Source of the DNA: an uncultured Aquimarina sp.
GTDB taxonomy: Bacteria > Bacteroidota > Bacteroidia > Flavobacteriales > Flavobacteriaceae
Assembly (NCBI GenBank): GCA_947498595.1
Contig: CANMKX010000018.1
Span: 23,342 to 87,341 of the forward strand
Length of the DNA: 64,000 nucleotides
Reading direction: 5' to 3'
Of this stretch, positions 18,369 to 27,727 are shown in pieces (position 1 is the stretch's first letter; each line of letters starts with the position of its first letter). Under the pieces are notes generated by a model. It ran no database searches and was not told the DNA's origin. It was given only the letters and a program-made list of their open reading frames with translations. Made by a program: the position numbers and the translations under genes.

Positions 18369-18905
18369 TTATATAAAGCTGAAATTCAACTTTATACAAA
18401 GCCTATGATGTTTATCAATTTCTTTACTATTTCTTATTACAATGAACAAATTTGTTAGAATACACAACATCATAACAACCAATATTGATTGATTACTAAG
18501 CGAAAACCATTTTTTTACAAATGGGGTAGCTAGTGTAAGAACAACTGAAGTAATTGTCCAAAAAATTTGAATAGAAACAATTTCTTTAGTAATACTATTG
18601 ACTCCTTTTTTTTGATGCATAATAGCTAATGGAATCAAAATGTTCCCTAGTGGTATGAAAAAAAGTATAGAGGATAAATTAATTAGTTTAACCAATTTGT
18701 AGTTAATTTCATCGATTTCTGAAGCATTAGTAACTAATAATTTTTCATCAATAGTCAATGCTTCTGCAATGGCTTTTAATGTATATCCTTTTGGTATCGA
18801 TCCAGCTTCTATACGTTGTATTGTTCTTTTAGAAACTCCTGCTTTAACAGCTAATTGGTCTTGAGTAAGATTTAATCGTTTCCTATGTTCTAGTACTATA
18901 TTCAT
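18369..18905 (-). CDS. XRE-family HTH regulator with C-terminal membrane helices
   Basis: 178 residues. An N-terminal Cro/C1-type HTH (1-60; QDQLAVKAGVSKRTIQRIEAG) is followed by three or more hydrophobic helices, for example SILFFIPLGNILIPLAIM. The regulator is therefore membrane-tethered. Similar small XRE-TM proteins are frequent in Flavobacteriaceae. It may control the downstream hydrolase gene (16759-18270), which is inference from position only. Confidence 0.85.
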   Translation of the reverse strand: MNIVLEHRKRLNLTQDQLAVKAGVSKRTIQRIEAGSIPKGYTLKAIAEALTIDEKLLVTNASEIDEINYKLVKLINLSSILFFIPLGNILIPLAIMHQKKGVNSITKEIVSIQIFWTITSVVLTLATPFVKKWFSLSNQSILVVMMLCILTNLFIVIRNSKEIDKHHRLCIKLNFSFI

Positions 18906-19091
18906 GAATATAAATTGTTTTTAAAAATACTGAATATTAAAATAGATTTTTGTGTTGTTAACTGGTATTTCTTTTCTTTAGAATAAAATACGAATATTTT
19001 ATAATAACGATTTTGAAGATATTTTTTCTTTTAAAACATTTAAAAGAATGGAATACTCTTAATTTTCTATGCAAAAAACACTATAAACATC

Positions 19092-19124
19092 AAAGGCGCA
19101 GAGATCGATTGTCTCCACACCTTT
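19092..19124 (-). terminator. Terminator of the sterol-desaturase operon
   Basis: Stem AAAGGCGCAGAGA (19092-19104) with TCTCCACACCTTT (19112-19124) around a 7-nt loop, located after the stop of the - strand gene ending at 19279 and followed on that strand by T-rich sequence. The 370-bp gap 18906-19278 holds nothing else recognisable. Confidence 0.5.
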
Positions 19125-19278
19125 AATTAACAAACATTAAATTATTTTATATAATCTTTTAAATCAATCTTGTTAAATCATTTCTAATTCAATCATTAAT
19201 AGTATTATTCCAAAAATAACATGACAAACAAACAAGATTCTTATTATATGGATTGCTTCTATTTTTAATTTCTTCATT

Positions 19279-20013
19279 TCAAATCAACTCAATATGTCCT
19301 GTTTCTATATTCAATAAATATGAAGCTCCATTTTCAAAATCAATTCTAGCATCTGTACTATTAAGAAAAACTACATTACCTGTGTAATTACTCATTTCGG
19401 TACTTTCACTATAGTTTAATGTAAGATCAAATGTAGAAGTTCCTGAAACAATTCTTCCGATAGTTTTATCAATCGTAATTGCATTTAGATTTGTTGTAAA
19501 ATCTACGATCAATGTATCATGATAAATCTTTGAATGCCAATCTCCATCTCTTTCGTATCTTCCACTAAAACTTTCTTCAGTTTCTGATTGATCAATTCCT
19601 TGAACATCAAAATCAGCAACTATATCTTCCTGACTTTGAAAATACAATGCGTCTAGATTTTCATTTGCTTCAATAGCATAATTAATTTGCTCTATTTCTT
19701 GACATTCTTTTGAATAATTTTCTGTAAATGTATAGATGTATGCTATTGCATCAAAGACTGAGTTATATTGAATAACATCAGTGTTTGTTATCTGTTCGTT
19801 ACAATCTAATCCTTCATCAATAAGAAAACTTATATATTCTATATTAGCAGTCAAACCATATGTGTTATATGCCATCGAAGATGCTATAACTTCTGCTGCT
19901 CGCTCTTCGCTAATAACAATAATTATTTCATTATCATCATTATCGCAAGAAGTAAAAAATATCCCTGCTAATAAACTTACTCCTAGTATTCCTTTTTTTA
20001 TGTAGTTTTTCAT
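19279..20013 (-). CDS. Lipoprotein of unknown function
   Basis: 244 residues, lipobox ending FFTSC with Cys23, then an acidic stretch DNDDNE, a typical surface-export-like start in Bacteroidota lipoproteins. The mature part is acidic, with a C-terminal beta-rich half (DFTTNLNAITIDKTIGRIV). Starts 10 bp after the sterol-desaturase-family gene, so likely the second gene of that operon. No domain recognised. Confidence 0.7.
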   Translation of the reverse strand: MKNYIKKGILGVSLLAGIFFTSCDNDDNEIIIVISEERAAEVIASSMAYNTYGLTANIEYISFLIDEGLDCNEQITNTDVIQYNSVFDAIAYIYTFTENYSKECQEIEQINYAIEANENLDALYFQSQEDIVADFDVQGIDQSETEESFSGRYERDGDWHSKIYHDTLIVDFTTNLNAITIDKTIGRIVSGTSTFDLTLNYSESTEMSNYTGNVVFLNSTDARIDFENGASYLLNIETGHIELI

Positions 20014-20023
20014 CTTGTATTCT

Positions 20024-20788
20024 TTATTTTTTTTCTAAAATTGTCTTACTATAATCTATAATTGGTTTAAAAATAATTACTAAAGGATTGTGTCCCATAA
20101 ACCCTGTTGTTACTCCATAAGTTACTTTCTCTTTTTCTGGTATATAGGTTTTAAATATTCTATCCCATAAGATCAACATGCCACCATAATTTTTATCTAA
20201 GTATTGTTTATTTGATCCATGATGTACTCTATGTGCTGAAGGTGTATTGAAAAATTTTCCTTCTAAAAAACCTAGTTTTCCTATTAATTCTGTGTGTAGT
20301 AAAAATTGATACAATAAACTTATTGCTAAGCTGAGCGATATTAATTCTGGTAAGAAACCTATTAGTACCAAGGGCACATAAAACAAAACGCTTGTAAATT
20401 TCCCTATCCAGTTTAATCTTCCTGCTGCTGTTAAGTTAAACCACATACTAGAATGATGTGTGTGATGTATTGCCCATAGGAAAGGAATTTCATGACTCCA
20501 TCTATGGTACCAATAATACACAAACTCTACTGCTAAAAAAGTTAGTATTAGTGTAAATAAATTGATTGGTATCTCTATTAGCTTGAAAGGAGTTACTATT
20601 TTAAAAATCATTAAGCCCCATAATAGCGCAATTGGTTTTAATGCTTTCCCTATTAGAATGATAACTAGGTTTGCTAAAGAATCTTTTAGATTATAATTTT
20701 TCTTTTTTTGTAAGATTGTCCATATAATTTCTATACCAATTAATGCTATAAAAATCAAAAAGAATATTTTTCCGTAAACTGTCTCCAT
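20024..20788 (-). CDS. Sterol desaturase/fatty acid hydroxylase-family membrane protein
   Basis: 254 residues with several membrane helices and the eight-histidine di-iron pattern: HRWSH (95-99), HHTHH (108-112) and HRVHH near 186. This superfamily uses a di-iron centre and O2 to hydroxylate or desaturate lipids in the membrane. Length and motif order match bacterial members. First gene of a two-gene operon with a lipoprotein; substrate cannot be predicted. Confidence 0.9.
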   Translation of the reverse strand: METVYGKIFFLIFIALIGIEIIWTILQKKKNYNLKDSLANLVIILIGKALKPIALLWGLMIFKIVTPFKLIEIPINLFTLILTFLAVEFVYYWYHRWSHEIPFLWAIHHTHHSSMWFNLTAAGRLNWIGKFTSVLFYVPLVLIGFLPELISLSLAISLLYQFLLHTELIGKLGFLEGKFFNTPSAHRVHHGSNKQYLDKNYGGMLILWDRIFKTYIPEKEKVTYGVTTGFMGHNPLVIIFKPIIDYSKTILEKK

Positions 20789-20859
20789 AGTACTTTCTTT
20801 TAATTTTATACTTCAAAAGTACTTGAGTATGCTTTCTTTATGAGAGATAATAAAGTGAA

Positions 20860-20884
20860 ACGGCTAAATATGGATGTCAGCCGT
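20860..20884 (-). terminator. Weak hairpin after the LytTR regulator gene
   Basis: ACGGCT (20860-20865) pairs with AGCCGT (20879-20884). It lies 23 bp after the stop of the regulator gene on the - strand and is followed by a short T-rich stretch. Only a six-base-pair stem, hence low confidence. Confidence 0.35.
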
Positions 20885-20906
20885 ATCTATTTCATTTTTA
20901 AATTTT

Positions 20907-21668
20907 TCAAGATTTACTTAACCATTGTTTTAATACAGGTGCTTTTACTTTACTAACAATAATTTGCTCTTTAGATTTAGGAATTGAATTTATTATTAAT
21001 TTTCCATTAAAATATATTTGAATATTTTTTATGGCATCTCGCTGAATTATATATTGCCTATTAGCCCTGAAAAAAATCGAAGGATTTAATTCTTCTTCTA
21101 TTTCTTCTAATTTTTTATCAATAATATATGCTTCTCCATCAATATTTATCGCTTTTACTGTACCTGTATCAATATAAAAGTATGCTATTTGACTTACTTT
21201 AATAGGAAGAATATTATCTCTTTGTTGTACTAAATATGTAGTTTTATACTGCTTTTTTTCTGTGTAAATTTGCTGAATTATACTTTCTAAACCTGTGATA
21301 GACGTTTCTTTAGCACTTTGTTTTTTAAATTTGTCTATCGCTATTTTTAAAGCATCTTCATCAATAGGTTTGAGTATATAGTCAATACTATTAACTTTAA
21401 ACGCTTTTATTGCATACTCATCATAAGCTGTGGTAAAAATAATTGGAATCTCAATCTGTATTTCTTTAAAAATATCAAACGAAATACCGTCTGCTAAATG
21501 AATATCCATAAAAATCAATGAGGCAGATGTCTTATTTTTGAAATATTCAATACTTTCCTCTACAGTGTCTATGACTTCAATAATTTCTATATTAGGATCT
21601 ATTGTCTGTATTATTGAGGTTAAATTTGCTACAGCAGCTTGCTCATCTTCAATGATAACAACTTTCAT
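20907..21668 (-). CDS. LytTR-family response regulator
   Basis: 253 residues. Receiver domain with acidic pocket EDE (7-9), phosphoacceptor Asp55 in LIFMDIHLAD, and the conserved Thr/Lys positions (TTAYDEY; ILKPID). The C-terminal LytTR DNA-binding domain occupies about 145-250 (FFRANRQYIIQRDAI). Its gene starts 2 bp after the stop of the LytS-type kinase gene; together they form a two-component system. Confidence 0.93.
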   Translation of the reverse strand: MKVVIIEDEQAAVANLTSIIQTIDPNIEIIEVIDTVEESIEYFKNKTSASLIFMDIHLADGISFDIFKEIQIEIPIIFTTAYDEYAIKAFKVNSIDYILKPIDEDALKIAIDKFKKQSAKETSITGLESIIQQIYTEKKQYKTTYLVQQRDNILPIKVSQIAYFYIDTGTVKAINIDGEAYIIDKKLEEIEEELNPSIFFRANRQYIIQRDAIKNIQIYFNGKLIINSIPKSKEQIIVSKVKAPVLKQWLSKS

Positions 21669-21670
21669 AT

Positions 21671-22681
21671 TTATTTTCTATTTAAAGGGAGTTTTACAAT
21701 AAAAAAGTCTTCAATCGATTCAATTTTTATATTTTTATTAAAAATTAATTGATATCTAGTATTAAGATTACTCAACCCTAAATGGGTACTTTCTACACCT
21801 GTTTTCCGAAGGTTAATTTTATTTTTAATCGTTAACATTTCATTTTCTATAGAAATAAATACTTCTAAGGGTTTCTTTTTTGAAATTATATTATGTTTCA
21901 CTGCATTTTCAACAAGAAGCTGCAACGCTAATGCAGGTATTTTTGTTTTGTACCAATTATCGTCTATATCAATCGTTACATTAAACCGATTAGCATAACG
22001 ATGTTTAATGATATATATATACGTTTCTAAAAAAGCTAGTTCTTCTTCTATAGTAATTAAATCTTGCTTGGTATTCTGCAATATTGTTCGGTATAAAGTA
22101 GCTAGTTTTGTTATAAATTTTTGTGCTGTATTTTGATCTTCTCTAATTAATAAACTTAATGAGTTGAGTGAATTAAAAAGAAAGTGTGGATTCATTTGAT
22201 TTTTTAATACTGATAATTGATTTTGTAAACTTTCTTTTTGAAGTTTTTCTTTTTCTAATAAATCTTGTTTTCTATAAATATTCAATTCTATTGTTCTACT
22301 TATAAAGATTAGCATTAATTGTACTAGAATGTACACAAATGAAGTAAATCGCGTTCCAATAATTCCTATTTGATCGTCGCTAACTAATACCGTAATTCTT
22401 TTATATATAGAAATCCATATAAAAAAGATAATGAAATTTATAAGTATTGTTTTTATTAATTTATATCGCTTAATTTTAAATTTCCAATCAATATTGTATT
22501 TTAATATTAGTAGACTAAAAATAAATATCGAAACTATTCTCAGTAGTGTATCGTTTAACGATACTTGCATTAAAGAAAGAATCCCTTCTCTTTCACTACC
22601 AAAAAGAAATATCATTCTGGGAATATTTACTAAAAGTGAAAAACTTATAGCTATTAGAATAATGAGTTTGTTATTTTTCAT
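21671..22681 (-). CDS. LytS/YehU-family sensor histidine kinase
   Basis: 336 residues. Four hydrophobic helices occupy about residues 5-130, then a coiled linker and the His_kinase domain with NQMNPHFLFNSLNSL, His166 being the likely phosphorylation site. The ATP-binding part has LQLLVENAVKHN and ends with a G-type motif, THLGLSNLNTRY. Partner of the adjacent LytTR regulator. Signal unknown; the neighbouring Spy-like and DUF6515 genes could be targets (inference). Confidence 0.92.
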   Translation of the reverse strand: MKNNKLIILIAISFSLLVNIPRMIFLFGSEREGILSLMQVSLNDTLLRIVSIFIFSLLILKYNIDWKFKIKRYKLIKTILINFIIFFIWISIYKRITVLVSDDQIGIIGTRFTSFVYILVQLMLIFISRTIELNIYRKQDLLEKEKLQKESLQNQLSVLKNQMNPHFLFNSLNSLSLLIREDQNTAQKFITKLATLYRTILQNTKQDLITIEEELAFLETYIYIIKHRYANRFNVTIDIDDNWYKTKIPALALQLLVENAVKHNIISKKKPLEVFISIENEMLTIKNKINLRKTGVESTHLGLSNLNTRYQLIFNKNIKIESIEDFFIVKLPLNRK

Positions 22682-22690
22682 AGATTTATT

Positions 22691-22727
22691 AGCTAAAAAA
22701 AGGCTTACATATGTAAACCTCTTTTAA
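22691..22727 (-). terminator. Terminator after the Spy-like gene
   Basis: On the - strand AAAGAGGTTTACAT pairs with ATGTAAGCCTTTTTT, followed by T residues; located 14 bp after the stop of 22741-23370 and before the kinase gene. It separates the secreted-protein pair from the two-component operon. Confidence 0.75.
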
Positions 22728-22740
22728 ATATACTCTTTTT

Positions 22741-23370
22741 TTAGCTTTTCCTTTTTTCTTTTAGTTTCTTTTTCACTTCTTCTTGTAATTCTTTATATAC
22801 TTTCAATTGTTCTTTTGATAGTAATACTTTCATTTCGCTTAGCTTATTTCGCTCTATATTTTTGTATTCTTTGTATTTACTATATCTTGATTTTCCACTA
22901 TTTTTAAGATCCTTAAGCTGGATTGCATAGCGTTTTGATATTTCTGCAAAAGGTTCTTTTTGGTCTTCAGACAAATTCAATCTTTTTATATATTCTGCAA
23001 ACTCTCCATCATTATTAGCTAACATATTTTCTCTTCTTTTCTGCTGATAGTCTACATAGAGTTTATACTGTTCGTCATTTAGAACATTTAGTATTTTTGC
23101 ATTTTTATTGTCTTGAATTTCTTTTAACTCTTTTATCTTTTGCTTTTTATCTAATCCACTGTTATTAATAAGTTCTATCTGACTTTTAAAACTTTTGTTG
23201 ATTTCTAAGTATTTGCTTTTTTGATCAGGTGTTAGATTTAACGTCTCAAAATATTCTTGAAATTGATTTGCTATTTCTTTCTTTTGTTTTTCTGTAAATC
23301 GCTTATTCTGTTGTGCTTCAGCATTAAAGCTTATCATTAAAAAAATGATACAGATTTGTATTATTCTCAT
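22741..23370 (-). CDS. Spy/CpxP-like periplasmic protein with LTxxQ-type repeats
   Basis: 209 residues with signal peptide to about residue 19 (NAEAQ). The mature protein is strongly helical and charged, with repeated LTPDQ-like phrases (LNLTPDQKSKY, LNDEQYKLY, LNLSEDQKEPF, LSKEQLKVY), the hallmark of the LTXXQ/Spy chaperone fold, here in two tandem units. Such proteins are envelope-stress or metal-sensing chaperones. Starts 7 bp after the DUF6515 gene, so co-transcribed. Confidence 0.65.
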   Translation of the reverse strand: MRIIQICIIFLMISFNAEAQQNKRFTEKQKKEIANQFQEYFETLNLTPDQKSKYLEINKSFKSQIELINNSGLDKKQKIKELKEIQDNKNAKILNVLNDEQYKLYVDYQQKRRENMLANNDGEFAEYIKRLNLSEDQKEPFAEISKRYAIQLKDLKNSGKSRYSKYKEYKNIERNKLSEMKVLLSKEQLKVYKELQEEVKKKLKEKRKS

Positions 23371-23377
23371 ATCTTTC

Positions 23378-23944
23378 TTATTCTTCTAATTGACCTACTA
23401 CTTTAAATGCTTTCCCATCAGGAGTAACAACTACTTTATATAATGTTTGATCGTATTGATAGTATTTTTTTCCATCAATTTCAACTTCTTCGACATCTTC
23501 TGGTAAAGTCTTTACAACAGCATCATCTGGAGCTTTTACTACTTGATATTTTTCTGTGTTTTCAATTTTTATGTAATAACTACCTTCATAATAATAGTAA
23601 GTTCTAGCACCTATAACTACGACTCTATATCCGATGGGCAATACATTTACACGAATACCTATTGGTGCTGCTATTATAATATAATTTCCATTATGATAAC
23701 GATAATATACTCCTCTACTGTGATAGTATCTTACTCCTCCATAATTAACTACAACTCTAGTTTTAGGTAAAGTCCTTACAACTCTTACGGCTGGTCGACG
23801 ATTATGATAAACTACTTTGGCATTATTTGTTCTTACAACAGTTCTCCTAGGTGTTTTCACAACAACTCTTTGAGCATTTATTTTGATGGGTGTAAAAAGC
23901 ATTCCTAGAATACATATTACTAATATTTGTCTTATTGTTTTCAT
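23378..23944 (-). CDS. DUF6515 family secreted protein
   Basis: 188 residues with signal peptide to about residue 24. The N-terminal half is basic (VVVKTPRRTVVRT), the centre rich in Tyr and His (YYHSRGVYYRYHNGNYII), followed by RVNVLPIGYRVVVIGARTYY repeats. This composition is typical of DUF6515 proteins of Bacteroidota, which have no known activity but are likely envelope associated. Leads a two-gene unit with the Spy-like gene. Confidence 0.75.
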   Translation of the reverse strand: MKTIRQILVICILGMLFTPIKINAQRVVVKTPRRTVVRTNNAKVVYHNRRPAVRVVRTLPKTRVVVNYGGVRYYHSRGVYYRYHNGNYIIIAAPIGIRVNVLPIGYRVVVIGARTYYYYEGSYYIKIENTEKYQVVKAPDDAVVKTLPEDVEEVEIDGKKYYQYDQTLYKVVVTPDGKAFKVVGQLEE

Positions 23945-24064
23945 GCTATCTTTTATTTATAAGACAAAAGTATTTTTAAAAGGATTAATCAATAGCTATG
24001 ATTTATTTGAAACGTCCAAAATAATAACTGAAACATCATTAATACAAATTAAAGCATTTCATCA

Positions 24065-24105
24065 AAAAAAGGCATTTACTCATATTATGAATAAATGCCT
24101 TTTTG
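24065..24105 (-). terminator. Terminator of the chitinase gene
   Basis: AAAAAGGCATTTACTCAT and ATGAATAAATGCCTTTTT form an 18-bp stem with one mismatch around loop ATT. On the - strand it is followed by a T-run and lies 20 bp after the stop at 24125. Confidence 0.85.
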
Positions 24106-24124
24106 TAAAGAGCATATAGTATGC

Positions 24125-25711
24125 TTATCGTATTGCTATTTTTTTAGCTATAGTATATCCGTCAAACTCTAACTCAAGTATATATATCCCTTGTATCAAA
24201 TCTCCTGCATTCATAATTATTCTTTGATTAAATCCTTTTTGTGTTTTTATAATACCTCCATGTAAATTCATTATTGTTACTTTATGAATAACATCATTTT
24301 TTGATGGTTGTGAAATTATAATATTCTTATTTTCTGTATATATAGATACATTCTCGAAGAATTCTTCTTGAATAGCTAATGTACACTCTGGTCCTTCTGC
24401 ACAATCGCTAACTTCAAGCCATACTGGATTAGTTCCTGGTAATTCTTCTGGATTAGCATACCATTGATTCTTCCATATTTTACAATTATAATATACATTT
24501 GTATTTGGTGTAGGATAAGCAATGGTATTATTATACTCTGATGTTTCACAAAACATGTTTCCTGTATTTACATCACAACTTTCTGCTCCTCCTGTATAGG
24601 GTTCTAATACAAAATCATTTGCTTGATTTATTGCAGTAGCTACTGCTGTGCCATTTAATACTTTATCAGCTACATTAAGATATGAATATGCAGATGCATT
24701 ACTTCCTTCTAACAATAATTGCCAAATCATTATTCCATCTTTTGCATCAACTCTTTCTGGATGATTTTTTATATGATTAGAAAGTGTCGCCACATTTTGA
24801 TGTGTGTATTCATAATAAGGTCCCCAAGGTTCGTTAGGATAGTGTACTCCTGCTACAATCTTAAAATCAAATCGCTCTGCATAATGTGCATATGCATCAT
24901 ACATAATTGAACGATTTGTACTTCCTCCAACATTATATCCTTGATATGCTATCATATCGATTTTATCTCCTACACTTTCTATTACTGGAATCATATGTCC
25001 TGTTGCTGTAAATCCAAAAAGGTTGATTCCATTAGTAGTAGCAGGTCCATTATATAAGTTTGTATCTGATTCTCCTGTTAATGTATTTCTATGCTCAAAA
25101 GCATAAGGAGAATCCATATCATTATTTGTCTGTCCTCCTAAAGCTCCTACACCGCTAGGGGCACATGCAAGGATATAACCTTCGCTTCTAGGCATAATAG
25201 CTCTAGAATTATTAAAAAAGTCTATAAAATGTTGCACATTATCTGGATTACCAATTGTAGCAAAAGATCCATTGGGTTCAAAATCCCAATCAATTCCTGC
25301 AAAACCCAAATCATCTACTAAGTCTTTAATTTGTTGGTATTCAATCTCATCATAAATCGTATTGCTATTCCAATACGTTTCTCCTCCTACTGATAAGATT
25401 ACTTTGGTTCCTTTGTCTCTTAAAGCTGAAATACTTTCTTTTAAAGTACATCCATCATAAGGAACTTCAATACCTGTATTAGAAAGATCAAAGGAATCTT
25501 TGCTATATCTTAAATTTGGTTTAGCAAAAGCTAAAAAAACATAATTTACATACGAAGGTATTCTTCTTAATTTTGAATCTTGATTTATTGTTGCAAAATT
25601 TTCGGACCAAGAAGGAAAATATCCTAAAATAATAGGTTCGTTGACAGTGATTTGTGCATTTACTATTGGTGCTAATATCAATAATAAAGTAAGCATAATG
25701 AATTTTTTCAT
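24125..25711 (-). CDS. GH18 chitinase with chitin-binding-type module and T9SS C-terminal signal
   Basis: 528 residues. Signal peptide to about 19. The GH18 barrel has ILSVGG near 100 and the catalytic motif as GIDWDFEP near 139-146, Glu being the acid/base. Residues about 390-440 contain NVYYNCKIWKNQWYANPEELPGTNPVWLEV, cited here in pieces: YYNCKIW and NQWYANP, like CBM5/12 modules. The last 80 residues (ILELEFDGYTIAKKIAIR) look like a type A T9SS sorting domain. It therefore degrades chitin outside the cell; the porQ gene close by belongs to that secretion route. Confidence 0.88.
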   Translation of the reverse strand: MKKFIMLTLLLILAPIVNAQITVNEPIILGYFPSWSENFATINQDSKLRRIPSYVNYVFLAFAKPNLRYSKDSFDLSNTGIEVPYDGCTLKESISALRDKGTKVILSVGGETYWNSNTIYDEIEYQQIKDLVDDLGFAGIDWDFEPNGSFATIGNPDNVQHFIDFFNNSRAIMPRSEGYILACAPSGVGALGGQTNNDMDSPYAFEHRNTLTGESDTNLYNGPATTNGINLFGFTATGHMIPVIESVGDKIDMIAYQGYNVGGSTNRSIMYDAYAHYAERFDFKIVAGVHYPNEPWGPYYEYTHQNVATLSNHIKNHPERVDAKDGIMIWQLLLEGSNASAYSYLNVADKVLNGTAVATAINQANDFVLEPYTGGAESCDVNTGNMFCETSEYNNTIAYPTPNTNVYYNCKIWKNQWYANPEELPGTNPVWLEVSDCAEGPECTLAIQEEFFENVSIYTENKNIIISQPSKNDVIHKVTIMNLHGGIIKTQKGFNQRIIMNAGDLIQGIYILELEFDGYTIAKKIAIR

Positions 25712-25803
25712 CTCAATTTGATGGTTAAGGGGTGAATAAAATTTAGTTACTATTAATGATAACGTATAAAATATTACATAGTATATAATTATTATATGAA
25801 CAT

Positions 25804-25839
25804 AAAAAAGCTAGGTAAAAATATTTACCTAGCTTTTTT
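25804..25839 (-). terminator. Terminator of the porQ-cmk operon
   Basis: AAAAAAGCTAGGTAAA (25804-25819) and TTTACCTAGCTTTTTT (25824-25839) form a perfect 16-bp stem around AATA, 20 bp after the cmk stop on the - strand. Confidence 0.9.
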
Positions 25840-25859
25840 TAAATCAAAAAATGTTCTTC

Positions 25860-26555
25860 TTATTGCTTTGCTATAGCGTCTTTTGCAATTTTCAAAATTT
25901 GCTCGAATTGACCTTCTAATGTCAAATTTGAATTATCTATAACAACAGCTCCTTCAGCTTTACGTAAAGGTGAATCTTTTCTTGTACTATCTATATGATC
26001 TCTATTAACTACATTTTTTAATACATCTTCATAACTTACATCTTCACCTTTCTCTATTAATTCTTTATACCTTCTTTCTGCTCGATCTTTTGCTGTAGCT
26101 GTCATGAATAATTTTAAAGCGGCATTAGGAAAAACAACCGTTCCTATATCTCTACCATCCATTACAATTCCTTTTTCTTTACCCATTTCTTGCTGTTGTT
26201 CAACAAGTTTGGTTCTAACTTTAGAAATAGCTGCTACTTTACTAACGTGAGATGAAACTTCTAGAGTTCGTATCTTCTTTTCAACATTAATACCGTTTAG
26301 AGCTACTTCATTTCTTCCAGTTTCTGCATTAATTTCGAATCGAATATTAATTTTTGATAACTCACTCTCTAATGATTGAATATCGAATTCTTCTTTATTA
26401 ATAAAGTTATTTTCCATAGCATATAGCGTAACAGATCTGTACATCGCTCCTGTATCAACATATACATATCCTAACTCTTTTGCTAATCTTCTAGCCACAG
26501 TACTTTTACCTGTAGATGAATGTCCATCTATGGCTATAATAATTTTATTCCCCAC
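25860..26555 (-). CDS. cmk: Cytidylate kinase
   Basis: 231 residues, standard bacterial (d)CMP kinase length. P-loop GHSSTGKST (11-19), the substrate region DTGAMYRSVTL, GRDIGTVVFPNA and the RDHIDSTRKDSPL segment are all present. Phosphorylates CMP/dCMP to the diphosphate. Downstream of porQ with a 22-bp gap and followed by a strong terminator; the pairing with porQ is seen in other Flavobacteriia. Confidence 0.96.
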   Translation of the reverse strand: MGNKIIIAIDGHSSTGKSTVARRLAKELGYVYVDTGAMYRSVTLYAMENNFINKEEFDIQSLESELSKINIRFEINAETGRNEVALNGINVEKKIRTLEVSSHVSKVAAISKVRTKLVEQQQEMGKEKGIVMDGRDIGTVVFPNAALKLFMTATAKDRAERRYKELIEKGEDVSYEDVLKNVVNRDHIDSTRKDSPLRKAEGAVVIDNSNLTLEGQFEQILKIAKDAIAKQ

Positions 26556-26577
26556 TAAATATATTTATTTTTATGTA

Positions 26578-27606
26578 TTATAAGTTTAAGTTCAATCCAA
26601 AGAAACTAGAAGATGCTGCTGCATTATATCTCGCATAACTATAACTAAATCTAAATTTACCTAGCTTAATAGCTACTCCTCCGCTAAGTCCAGCAAAAGA
26701 TCGTTGATCAACAATGCGTAACTCTTCTGATCTTCTAAAATTATATCCTAATCGTATCGAAAAACCTCCTTCAGGAAAAGCTTCAACACCAAAAATAGTA
26801 TGTCTTAAAACATTATTAAAAAAACTAGGATCATCTCTTTCTACGTTTCCTTCTAAATCTGTAATATCTCTTGCAGAATTACTGAATGCGACATCCCAAA
26901 CTTGCAAGTTTTCAAAAGTAACATTCCATCTAATAGGTACTTCTTTCAATGTTTGTGAAATACCTGCATCAATCTCCAATGGTAAACTTTCTCTTGTATC
27001 TTGATAAGGTGTAAATTGAGTTCCTATATTACGTATTGCTAATCCTATATCTAATTTACTATCTGGATTATGATAAATAGCACCTATATCAATAGCTCCT
27101 CCAAAAGATGTAAATTCTTCCAATTTGGATGAAATCAATTTTGCATTTGCTCCTATATGAATATTTGTATTAGGAATACGAGTTGCATATCCAACAGACA
27201 AGGCTACTTCTCCTCCACTAAAAGTTCCTGTGGAATTACCAAATTCGTCAAACCCATCAAATTTTCCATAATTAATATATGTAATACCGGCTTGAAACAT
27301 TCGTTTTTTCTCTCCAAATGAACGTCCATATGCTACAGAACCATAATTAACATCTGCTATATAATTTACATAATTTACTGCCAATTTACGATCCATTTCT
27401 GTATTAATTGATGCTGGATTGTATAAAGCAGTAGTAGGATCATAGTCATATCCAGTAACATTTTTGCCTCCTAAAGCTGCTTGTCTAGGTGACGATGTTA
27501 GGTTCAAAAATTGATATGTATTACGCCCTCCTAATTGAGCTTGAATATGTATAGTTATTAATCCTATTACAAGTAAAAGTATGTATTTGCGCATCATAGA
27601 AAGCAA
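26578..27606 (-). CDS. porQ: Type IX secretion system protein PorQ
   Basis: 342 residues, signal peptide ending near IQAQ. The mature N-terminus LGGRNTYQFLNLTSSPRQAALGG is characteristic (here written as LGGRNTYQFL then LTSSPRQAALGG), and the rest is an outer-membrane beta-barrel of the PorV/FadL type ending in aromatic-rich strands. PorQ acts with PorU, PorV and PorZ in attaching T9SS cargo at the cell surface. The start could be one of three nearby Met codons (MLSMM). Operon with cmk. Confidence 0.88.
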   Translation of the reverse strand: MLSMMRKYILLLVIGLITIHIQAQLGGRNTYQFLNLTSSPRQAALGGKNVTGYDYDPTTALYNPASINTEMDRKLAVNYVNYIADVNYGSVAYGRSFGEKKRMFQAGITYINYGKFDGFDEFGNSTGTFSGGEVALSVGYATRIPNTNIHIGANAKLISSKLEEFTSFGGAIDIGAIYHNPDSKLDIGLAIRNIGTQFTPYQDTRESLPLEIDAGISQTLKEVPIRWNVTFENLQVWDVAFSNSARDITDLEGNVERDDPSFFNNVLRHTIFGVEAFPEGGFSIRLGYNFRRSEELRIVDQRSFAGLSGGVAIKLGKFRFSYSYARYNAAASSSFFGLNLNL

Positions 27607-27727
27607 AAATAAATGAAACTATTTTTATAAACCGAAATTATATTGATTTATTTTGTATAAATATATAAATCATCTTTACTTATTTACTTATGGTACTATT
27701 GAAATTATTTAAAAGCTTTATATTTTA

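Noticed and set aside
18369..18905. Prophage repressor
   Set aside because: The HTH is fused to membrane helices and no phage genes are nearby.
23543..23770. Tyr/Ile-rich + strand ORF
   Set aside because: Low-complexity antisense frame of the DUF6515 gene.
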